Positions 15,617 through 22,110 of a DNA stretch of 26,083 bases are shown one piece after another. Positions within the stretch are counted from its first letter, which is position 1; every line of letters starts with the position of its first letter. The DNA is taken from the NCBI GenBank assembly GCA_037444855.1, contig JBBILO010000011.1:1-26083 (forward strand). Direction: 5' to 3'. The position numbers and the translations under genes were made by a program. This DNA comes from JBBILO01 sp037444855 (GTDB lineage: Bacteria; Patescibacteriota; Microgenomatia; UBA1406; GWC2-37-13). Under the pieces are notes generated by a model, which saw only the letters and a list, made by a program, of their open reading frames with translations, did not search any database and was not told where the DNA came from.

Positions 15617-16049
15617 ATGAGATCACCGATGGTTATAAAAATCTTCCCATTTTTTAGACAAGCTGAGATTATTTATGATTTTACGGTTGAGTTCTGCCAG
15701 TGATATCTTCGAGGTCAAGAGAAAATTCGCTTTCGCGATCAGATTATTCGATCAGCTCGATTAGAAAAGGGGGGGTATTTGCAAAAGAGTCTTGAAGGAA
15801 GATTAAAACTTTTAGGCATTAGTTGTTGGTCTTTCGAAGAACTTCTTACTGATTATTCAGATTTCTTCAACAGAAAAATCTTCAACTTTAAGAGAAACGT
15901 TCGGAAGAGATGACAAAGGCGTGGAGATTAGGTTATAACCGTTTAATCAAAAACTTCTTTTAGAGGAAAGATTCGTTAAAAAGGTTGGTTTTCGGGAAAA
16001 TCTTTTTAGAAAGAGGAAAGAGTATCGAAAAAAAAGGTTAAAACTGCTA
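15617..16049 (+). pseudogene. Decayed four-helix-bundle protein (23S rRNA intervening-sequence protein type)
   Basis: From the ATG at 15617 (MRSPMVIKIFPFFRQAEIIYDFTVEFCQ) there is an in-frame TGA, then YLRGQEKIRFRDQIIRSAR, a gap, and LEKGGYLQKSLEGRLKLLGISCWSFEELLTDYSDF. After further frame changes LEERFVKKVGFRENLFRKRKEYRKK closes the gene. These blocks match, in order, the four-helix-bundle suffix proteins frequent in candidate phyla. Relatives have about RSGKQNIAEG where the gap is, so the middle is deleted or scrambled. The TGA stands where relatives often have Arg, so a CGA-to-TGA change is likely. TATAAC (15605-15610) lies exactly 6 nt before the ATG, so the leaderless geometry survives. 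Confidence 0.65.
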
Positions 16050-16053
16050 TAAT
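16045..16053 (+). promoter_or_regulatory. Extended -10 promoter of tRNA-Arg
   Basis: TGCTATAAT (16045-16053) is an extended -10 box. Transcription would start about 16060, some 16 nt before the tRNA. The same nine bases precede the tRNA-Ser leader at 23434-23442. Confidence 0.65.
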
Positions 16054-16075
16054 CGTTATGACAGTTATTATTATC

Positions 16076-16147
16076 GCTCCCGTAGCTCAACGGATAGAGC
16101 AGGCCCGTCCTAAGGGTAAGATGGTGGTTCGATTCCGCCCGGGAGCA
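16076..16147 (+). tRNA. tRNA-Arg(CCU)
   Basis: The acceptor stem GCTCCCG/CGGGAGC is a perfect 7 bp, with discriminator A at 16147. The D arm GCTC-AACGGATA-GAGC and the T arm GGTGG-TTCGATT-CCGCC are standard. The anticodon loop GTCCTAA gives CCT. The outer pair of the anticodon stem (GGCCC/GGGTA) is imperfect. CCA is not encoded. A sortase start codon follows after 8 nt. Confidence 0.9.
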
Positions 16148-16155
16148 CCCTTTCT

Positions 16156-16902
16156 ATGAAAAACGCCAGTCGATTATCAAAAAGACTCCTTTTAAAACAT
16201 AAACTTCATAAAATTTCTACCGATGAATATTTAAAAATTCTTATTATGCGTACGATAGGAAATTTTTTGGTTCTATCGTCGGTTTTCATGATCGCCAAGA
16301 CATTTTACTTACCGATAAAAGAGGAGGTACGATTTTTTTTAGAAAAAAAAATAGGCAAACAATATCAGGTAATTGACGAGAAGTCTAAAATTCAAGAGTT
16401 ACCATCAGTTCAGAAAGGACTTTTGGGAAAAACGCTTAATTTAAAACAAGTTGAATTTTTAATTCCCGTTGATCCTGAATTTTCAATTGTCATTCCTAAG
16501 ATCGGCGCTAATGCAAAAGTTTTAGCAAATATTGATGCGTCGGATGAAAAGATTTATCTAGAGGCCCTAAAAAAAGGAGTTGCTCATGCGGCTGGGACAG
16601 CATTTCCAGGTGAGGGAAGTCATATTTTTTTGTTTGCCCACTCAACAGACTATTTTTGGAATGTTGGTTTATACAATGCCGTTTTTTATTTACTTTACAA
16701 ATTGGAAAAAGGGGATGATATTGATATTTTTTATCAAGGTAAGCGATATCTTTATCAAGTGATTGGAAAGAACATCGTTAATCCTAATCAGGTAGAATAT
16801 TTAACTCGAAAAAGCAATAAAGAATTTCTCACTCTTCAAACCTGCTGGCCACCGGGAACTACCCTTCAAAGATTGCTAATTTTCGCTGTGCCAAAACGGT
16901 AG
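16156..16902 (+). CDS. Sortase family transpeptidase
   Basis: 248 residues. A basic N-terminus and one membrane helix (about residues 34-50) anchor the protein, with the catalytic domain outside. Catalytic residues are visible: His162 in FLFAHST, Cys230 in LTLQTCWPPGTT (the TLxTC motif) and Arg239 in LQRLLIFA. Sortases cut a sorting signal and join the protein to a cell-surface amine. FAHS replaces the commoner GHS around the His. No substrate with an LPxTG-like tail is seen in the window. The ATG sits 8 nt after the end of tRNA-Arg with no ribosome-binding site, so it is probably expressed from the tRNA transcript. Confidence 0.92.
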   Translation: MKNASRLSKRLLLKHKLHKISTDEYLKILIMRTIGNFLVLSSVFMIAKTFYLPIKEEVRFFLEKKIGKQYQVIDEKSKIQELPSVQKGLLGKTLNLKQVEFLIPVDPEFSIVIPKIGANAKVLANIDASDEKIYLEALKKGVAHAAGTAFPGEGSHIFLFAHSTDYFWNVGLYNAVFYLLYKLEKGDDIDIFYQGKRYLYQVIGKNIVNPNQVEYLTRKSNKEFLTLQTCWPPGTTLQRLLIFAVPKR

Positions 16903-17273
16903 TTGTCTAACATCTTAAAAAGTATGAGGTGTAAAGTGAAACGTGGAAATTAGAATATATAACTTATAAGGTGGAACAAGTAAAAAAATTAAAAATTCAC
17001 AAGTCAAAATGCAAAATTAGAATTCAAAATCTGAATTAATATTATTTATTAATATAATCCAAATTAATTTCCCTATTAACAAATTTGAGACGATCGTCTC
17101 TTTATTAAAGGGTAAAAAAAATTAGATTGCTAAAATAAGAAAATTTAAAAGTGATTTAAAATTGAAAATTAGAAATTAAAATTTTTTTGTTTGTTTTTTT
17201 AATGTTTTTACTTTTTTACTGCTAACTTTTGAACTTTAATCTTTAAGAATTAAGTCTGTGTTATAATTAGTTT
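16903..17273. other. Gene-free spacer with A/T repeats, a perfect palindrome and a promoter
   Basis: This 371-bp region carries no supported gene. It holds A-rich repeat units (AAAAATTAAAAATTC-like, 16978-17040 and about 17157-17190), a 14-bp perfect palindrome GAGACGATCGTCTC at 17087-17100, and at its end TGTTATAAT (17259-17267), an extended -10 box exactly 6 nt before the next ATG. Confidence 0.7.
17262..17273 (+). promoter_or_regulatory. Extended -10 box with leaderless spacing
   Basis: TATAAT at 17262-17267, preceded by TGT, lies exactly 6 nt before the ATG at 17274. No ribosome-binding site is present. Confidence 0.65.
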
Positions 17274-18476
17274 ATGTTTATCTATCTTGCCAAAAAACTC
17301 TTTTTTATTTTTGTCTTTCTTTTGATTATTTTTTTACTCATTGTTTTTGCCCGAGGGTATCGACCAAATTTTAAAGAAAAAAAAATTGTTTCAACTGGAA
17401 TTTTGACGGTTAACTCTTTTCCTAAATCAGCCCAAGTTTTTCTTAACGGAGAGTTAAAAGGAATCACCGATCTTAATCTTACTTTGTCTCCTGGAAAATA
17501 TTTAGTCGAAGTTAAAAAAGATGGTTATCTTCCTTGGAAAAAAGAAATTACTTTGAAAGGAGAATTGGTTATTAATCTCTTTCCCACTCTTTTTTCTGTT
17601 AATCCCAGTCTTTCACCAAAAACAAATATCGGAATTTCTCGAGCCATACCAGTTAATAATACTGGGAAAGTTCTTTTTTTTGTGGATAAAGACGATTTAG
17701 AAAAAGATGGTTTGTATCTTTTTGATATTAATAAGACTAGTTTAAGTCTTTTTCCTTCTTTAAAACCTCTAATAAAAAAAAGTCAGTTTCCACTCACTTT
17801 TGATAAAGAAGAATTTTCTTTAGCTAAGATTCACTTTGCTCCCGACTATAAACAAGCGATGTTAATTTGGAAGGAGAATGTTTTTCTTATTGGAATGAAT
17901 GAAGAAAACAGTCAACCTTTTGATATTAGCGCCTCTTATCAAACGCTTCTTTCAGCTTGGGAAGAAGAAAAAAAACAGCAAGAAACAAAACTACTTACTG
18001 CTTTTGGGAGAGACTTTGTTAAAGTTGCCACTGATTCTTTTAAGATTATTGCTTTTTCTCCTGACGATACAAAGATTTTGTACCAAGCAAAAAAAAATTT
18101 TTCTCTTCCCCATTTTCTTAAAACTCCACTTCTTGTTACCAATCAAACCTTAGAAGATCGTCAATTAAAAATAAACCGACTTTATGTTTACGATAGAAAA
18201 GAAGATAGAAATTACCTAATTAGCAACTTTTCTTTATTAACAAATGAAAATCTTAATCAAGTATTTTGGTATTCTGATAGTCGACACTTGGTTTTTGTTA
18301 AAGATAAAAAAATAACAATTGCCGATTATGATGGAGAAAATGAACAAATTGTTTATTCTGGGCCATTTGAAAAAGAATTTCTAATGGTTAATGAAGGTGG
18401 CCAATTGATAATTCTTGCCAACCTTAATCCCGAAGTCAATCCATATCCTGATATGTATAATGTCAGTTTGAAATAA
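17274..18476 (+). CDS. Membrane-anchored PEGA-domain protein with propeller-like C-terminal region
   Basis: 400 residues. An N-terminal membrane helix (residues about 8-26) is followed by a PEGA domain at about residues 40-110: TGILTVNSFPKSAQVFLNGELKG...LSPGKYLVEVKKDGYLPWKKEITL, with the VFLNG, GxY and KDGY marks of the family. The rest has blade-like repeats of the TolB/WD40 type (IHFAPDYKQAMLIWKENVFLIG, IIAFSPDDTKILYQAK, VFWYSDSRHLVFVKDKKITIADYDG). PEGA domains bind cell-surface polymers, so it is probably an extracytoplasmic envelope protein. It precedes mreB by 54 bp, but mreB has its own promoter. Confidence 0.85.
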   Translation: MFIYLAKKLFFIFVFLLIIFLLIVFARGYRPNFKEKKIVSTGILTVNSFPKSAQVFLNGELKGITDLNLTLSPGKYLVEVKKDGYLPWKKEITLKGELVINLFPTLFSVNPSLSPKTNIGISRAIPVNNTGKVLFFVDKDDLEKDGLYLFDINKTSLSLFPSLKPLIKKSQFPLTFDKEEFSLAKIHFAPDYKQAMLIWKENVFLIGMNEENSQPFDISASYQTLLSAWEEEKKQQETKLLTAFGRDFVKVATDSFKIIAFSPDDTKILYQAKKNFSLPHFLKTPLLVTNQTLEDRQLKINRLYVYDRKEDRNYLISNFSLLTNENLNQVFWYSDSRHLVFVKDKKITIADYDGENEQIVYSGPFEKEFLMVNEGGQLIILANLNPEVNPYPDMYNVSLK

Positions 18477-18518
18477 TAAATCCTCAATTATCAACATTAT
18501 TTACTTACTTCATTAATA

Positions 18519-18530
18519 TATAATTATGAT
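18519..18530 (+). promoter_or_regulatory. -10 box with leaderless spacing before mreB
   Basis: TATAAT at 18519-18524 is followed by exactly 6 nt and the ATG at 18531. No Shine-Dalgarno sequence is seen. Confidence 0.6.
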
Positions 18531-19535
18531 ATGGTTTTTAGAAAAAAAATTGGTTTAGATTTAGGGACAGTGAATAGTTTAGTCTATGTCGAAGGAGAAG
18601 GGATTGTCCTAAATGAACCAACCGTTGTTGCTTATTCATTAGAAGATAAACGTATTTTAGCCGTTGGTGATGATGCTCGTGAAATGCTCGGTCGAACACC
18701 TGGTTCGATTGTGGCGACCCGCCCAATGAAAGAAGGGGTGATCGCCGATTATCATACGACTTTAGCGATGGTTAATTATTTTTTAAAAAAAGCGCTCAAA
18801 GGAAAAGTTTTTTGGCCAAAAATTTTAATCTCGGTTCCCGGCGGGGCTTCTCAAGTTGAAAAAAGAGCCGTGGTTTCTGCCTGTCGTCAAGCAGGTGCCT
18901 CAGAGGTTTACCTGATTGAAGAGCCGATAGCCGCGGCCATAGGGGCACGGGTTCCTATTTCTCAACCTTCTGGTCATATGATTGTCAATTTAGGCGGAGG
19001 AACAACAGAAATTGCCCTAATTTCTCTTGGACAATTGGTTGTTTACAAAAGTGTTCGAATAGGCGGAACTAAGATAGATCAAGCAATTGCTGATCATTTA
19101 AGAAAAAAATTTAATTTAATCATTGGAGAGCGTACCGCTGAGGATGTAAAAATTAAAATCGGAAACGCGATGATAAAAGAAGATGAAGAAGAGAAACGGA
19201 TTGAAGTTAAAGGAAGAGATTTTCAAACCGGGTTACCAAAGATTATTGAGATTGGCGAAAAAGATATCACTGAATCAATTCATAAACCTCTCAAAGGTAT
19301 TTTAGAGGGAATTAAGGAAGTGTTGTCACAAACACCGCCTGAATTATCAGCGGATATTGTTGAGAAAGGGATTGTTTTAACAGGAGGCACTGCTTTATTA
19401 AAAAATATTGATCGTTTTATCACTTATTACACCGCTGTGGCTTCATTTGTGGTTGATGAACCGCTTTTGTGTGTTATTCGCGGCGTTGGAATGGTGGTAG
19501 AAAATTTAGATCGATATAAGAATGCTATCCGATAG
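18531..19535 (+). CDS. mreB: MreB-family actin-like protein
   Basis: 334 residues, the usual MreB length. Phosphate-1 motif: IGLDLGTVNSLVYV (residues 7-20). The catalytic-Glu region LIEEPIAAAIGA (128-139) and adenosine motif GIVLTGGTALLKNID are well kept. MreB filaments guide cell-wall synthesis in rod-shaped cells. Phosphate-2 reads IVNLGGGTTEIA, with Asn153 where MreB and actin have an Asp that helps position the metal and water for ATP hydrolysis, and RIGGTKID replaces the usual RIGGDxxD. Nucleotide turnover may therefore be altered. No mreC, mreD or rodA follows; the next gene is a WecG-type glycosyltransferase. The absence of a long N-terminal amphipathic extension is normal for some MreBs. 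Confidence 0.95.
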   Translation: MVFRKKIGLDLGTVNSLVYVEGEGIVLNEPTVVAYSLEDKRILAVGDDAREMLGRTPGSIVATRPMKEGVIADYHTTLAMVNYFLKKALKGKVFWPKILISVPGGASQVEKRAVVSACRQAGASEVYLIEEPIAAAIGARVPISQPSGHMIVNLGGGTTEIALISLGQLVVYKSVRIGGTKIDQAIADHLRKKFNLIIGERTAEDVKIKIGNAMIKEDEEEKRIEVKGRDFQTGLPKIIEIGEKDITESIHKPLKGILEGIKEVLSQTPPELSADIVEKGIVLTGGTALLKNIDRFITYYTAVASFVVDEPLLCVIRGVGMVVENLDRYKNAIR

Positions 19536-19762
19536 TATGATAAAAAAATTTTTTATTTTTTTATTTTTAATTTTTAATTTTAAAAAAACATCGATTTTTA
19601 AATATATATAGTATTATTTTATATTGCAGAAATATTTGATGAGATAATTTAAAATTAGGATATTTTGACGATATAAAAATTAAAAAAAAATTTGAACAAT
19701 AAACTAGAAATTTGAAGATTTTTTTTATAATTATAAAACTTATAGTATTCAATAATAAATCT

Positions 19763-20512
19763 GTGAGAAAAAAACTTTTTGGAATTCTGATAGATGATCT
19801 ATCAAAAAAAGATATCCTAGAAGAAATAAAAAAAGGCATTTATCAAAGCGATCAATTTTTTCATATTGTCTCTCTTAATCCCGAAAATTTGGTCATTGCC
19901 CAAAAAAACAATGACTTCAAAAGGGTGATCAAAACAGCCCAAATTAGAATTATCGATGGCGTGGGGGTTATTATTGCTTGCCGATTGTTAAAAATTAAAT
20001 GTGGGGAAAGAATTACTGGAGCTGATTTGATGAAGGAATTGCTCACGATGGGAGGAAAATTATGCTTGAGGACGCTTCTCATCGGCGGTCAAGATAGTTT
20101 AGCAGACAATATAGCTGATTGCTATCAAAAAAAATTTCCAAAAGCGAAATTTTTTGGCCTCGAAGGAATAAAAGATATTAAGAATCCGAAAAAAGAGGAA
20201 GAAGAAAAGATTTTTTCTATAGTTTCTGATTTTAAGCCCCATTTAGTCTTTGTTGCGTTTGGATCACCAGATCAAGAATTATGGTTGGTCCGTCATAAAG
20301 ATAAATTTAAAGATTGTGTTTGTATGGGAGTTGGTGGGGCTTTTGATTTTTTAGGTGGAAAAGTTCCTAGAGCACCAATTTTTTTTCGTCGTTTAGGATT
20401 TGAATGGTTGTTTCGTTTGTTTGTTCAACCATGGCGATGGAGAAGACAGTTAAGATTGATTGAGTTTGTTTTGTGGGTGATAAAAGAATGGGTTAATCAG
20501 TTACATCGATAG
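19763..20512 (+). CDS. WecG/TagA/CpsF family glycosyltransferase (GT26)
   Basis: 249 residues from the GTG at 19763 (VRKKLFGILIDDLSKKDIL). The frame is open 17 codons further back to a TTG, but that part is AT-rich and unlike the family. The family blocks are present: HIVSLNPENLVIAQKN, RIIDGVGVIIACRLL, RITGADLMKELL, then LLIGGQDSLADNIADCYQKKFP, VFVAFGSPDQELWL and GVGGAFDFLGGKVPRAP. GT26 enzymes add N-acetylmannosaminuronic acid or N-acetylmannosamine to undecaprenyl-linked sugars, early in wall teichoic acid or surface-polysaccharide synthesis, at the cytoplasmic membrane face. The C-terminal RRLGFEWLFRLFVQPWRWRRQ helix is the known membrane-contact region. AATAAT lies 6 nt before the GTG. 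Confidence 0.92.
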   Translation: MRKKLFGILIDDLSKKDILEEIKKGIYQSDQFFHIVSLNPENLVIAQKNNDFKRVIKTAQIRIIDGVGVIIACRLLKIKCGERITGADLMKELLTMGGKLCLRTLLIGGQDSLADNIADCYQKKFPKAKFFGLEGIKDIKNPKKEEEEKIFSIVSDFKPHLVFVAFGSPDQELWLVRHKDKFKDCVCMGVGGAFDFLGGKVPRAPIFFRRLGFEWLFRLFVQPWRWRRQLRLIEFVLWVIKEWVNQLHR

Positions 20513-20984
20513 TTGGTTGAATCAGTTAAATCGGTTGAATCGGTTGAATTGGTTATAACCGATTACAATCAGTTAAAATTGGCTTGTCATTTGGTGTTTT
20601 GAATTTGGAGTTTTATGTTAATTATGTCAATTAGGTTAATTAGAATAATTAGGCAGGTTTTTTAAGATCCCTTCACTGTGTCCTGTTATGATAAGGGTTT
20701 TCAGTCGGGATGACAGGAAGTTTTATGGAAAAACGATAAAGATCAGATTACCGCCTAAGCGGGAATGACAGCAATCGAAATCTCTCCCGAAGATTCGGGG
20801 GAGTATGGCATTTATTCAAATTGTCATCCCCGCGAAAGCGGGGATCTCTTTGAAGTCTTAAAGGGGATCCCTTCGGGTTTCAAGTCCCGAAAGGACCCCG
20901 TTAGGAGATAAAGGTTAGAAAATAAAAAAAGTTTCAAGTTTTAGTTTTTACTTTTGACTTTTAACTCTTAAATTTTAATTTTTT
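20513..20984. repeat. Gene-free repeat region: GTTGAATC units and REP-like hairpins
   Basis: This 472-bp gap holds no supported gene. 20512-20582 is an array of about 9-base units (GGTTGAATC, AGTTAAATC). From 20690 to 20910 there are REP-type units: ATCCCCGC-GAAA-GCGGGGAT (20826-20845, with a GNRA-type loop) preceded by GTC, the half-unit GCGGGAATGACA near 20758, and a near-perfect hairpin made from GGGGATCCCTTCGGG and CCCGAAAGGACCCC (about 20863-20899). The end (20930-20975) is TTTTGACTTTTAACTC-type simple repeat. Confidence 0.75.
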
Positions 20985-21953
20985 ATGTTTCAATCAATTA
21001 TTTCAGTAATTAAGTATTTTGCTTTTTTTGATTACGCGCCTAGTTTTGAAGAAATCTATCGATTTCTACCTGAAAAAACCACTAAAAAGGAGTTAAAACA
21101 AGAATTACGTTATCTTGTCAGGAAAAAACTTATTAAAAATTTAAAATTAAAAATTGAAAATTTTGATAGATATACTCTAGGGGAGTATAGTATAAAAAGT
21201 CAAAAGTCACCCACCGATTCGGATGGTAAAATTCAAAATTCAAAAAGTCTAAATCAAAAACTAAGATTGCAAATGAGTTATAAAAAGCTAAAAAACCTTC
21301 GTTTTCAATTATATATAAAACTTTTATCATTATTTCCTCAAATAAAATTAGTTGGATTATCAGGCTCAGTGGCAATGATGAGCGCGAAAGAGGAAGATGA
21401 TATCGATTTATTTATTATTACGGCTAAAAATCGATTATTTACTGGGCGATTGATCGCTTTATTTTTAGCTGAAACTTTAGGTATAAGAAGAAAATTCACC
21501 GACAAAAGTTCTAAGTCTCACGTTTCGCGTTTTAATAACAAGGTTTGCCTTAATCTTTTTTTTGATGAGAGAGATTTAGCCGTCCCTCACTTTAAACGCA
21601 ACCTCTATGTTGCCCATGAAGTTTTACAGATGAAGCCGATTGTTAACAAGGATTACACTTATAAAAAATTTCTCGAAGCAAATCAATGGGTGAATGATTT
21701 TTTTCCAAACGCTTTATTATCAAATTCAAAATTCAAAATTCAAAATTTAAAAGTCAAATTGAAAGGTCAAAAGTTTATTTTTTTTGATAAATTTTTTAAT
21801 TTTATAGAATATTTTTTAAAGAAAATTCAATTATTCTTTATTAATCGTCATCGTACCACTGAGATCATTAATGCGACTCAACTTTGGTTTCATCCAAACG
21901 ATTTTGAGAAAAAATTAGAAATAAAAAGTTCTAAATCTTCCTTTAGGGTTTAG
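20985..21953 (+). CDS. Nucleotidyltransferase-domain protein with winged-helix-like N-terminus
   Basis: 322 residues. The N-terminal 50 residues (APSFEEIYRFLPEKTTKKELKQELRYLVRKKLI) look like a winged helix. Residues 124-146 (GLSGSVAMMSAKEEDDIDLFIIT) are the pol-beta-type nucleotidyltransferase motif GSxA...DxD, with Asp139 and Asp141 as likely metal ligands; RLFTGRLIALFLAETLG follows, as in a group of candidate-phylum proteins. The substrate is unknown. Three stretches (residues about 50-60, 80-88 and 247-257; KNLKLKIENF, GKIQNSK, SKFKIQNLKVK) are encoded by AAAATT/AAATTC simple repeats like those between genes and look like tolerated insertions. The start is set by the reading frame; no ribosome-binding site is seen. 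Confidence 0.75.
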   Translation: MFQSIISVIKYFAFFDYAPSFEEIYRFLPEKTTKKELKQELRYLVRKKLIKNLKLKIENFDRYTLGEYSIKSQKSPTDSDGKIQNSKSLNQKLRLQMSYKKLKNLRFQLYIKLLSLFPQIKLVGLSGSVAMMSAKEEDDIDLFIITAKNRLFTGRLIALFLAETLGIRRKFTDKSSKSHVSRFNNKVCLNLFFDERDLAVPHFKRNLYVAHEVLQMKPIVNKDYTYKKFLEANQWVNDFFPNALLSNSKFKIQNLKVKLKGQKFIFFDKFFNFIEYFLKKIQLFFINRHRTTEIINATQLWFHPNDFEKKLEIKSSKSSFRV

Positions 21954-22020
21954 AATTATAATAAAATATCAATAGATTTTCTAAGAAGATAATTTAAGAG
22001 AAGATAAAGAGGGTCAGTTT

Positions 22021-22109
22021 GCCCCGATGCTGGAATTGGTAGACAGGTACGCTTCAGGAGCGTATTCCTCCGAATCGGAGGATTGGAGGTTCAAGTCCTC
22101 CTCGGGGCA
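22021..22109 (+). tRNA. tRNA-Leu(CAG)
   Basis: The acceptor stem GCCCCGA/TCGGGGC is 7 bp, with discriminator A at 22109. The anticodon stem TACGC/GCGTA encloses TTCAGGA, giving CAG. A long variable arm (CCTCCGAATCGGAGG) marks a class II tRNA, and the T arm is GGAGG-TTCAAGT-CCTCC. CCA is not encoded. The next gene's ATG begins after a single base (22111). Confidence 0.95.
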
Positions 22110-22110
22110 C

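Noticed and set aside
22027..22110. In-frame extension of the thymidylate kinase fusion back into upstream sequence
   Set aside because: These bases are tRNA-Leu, with a complete cloverleaf; the protein match starts at the ATG at 22111.
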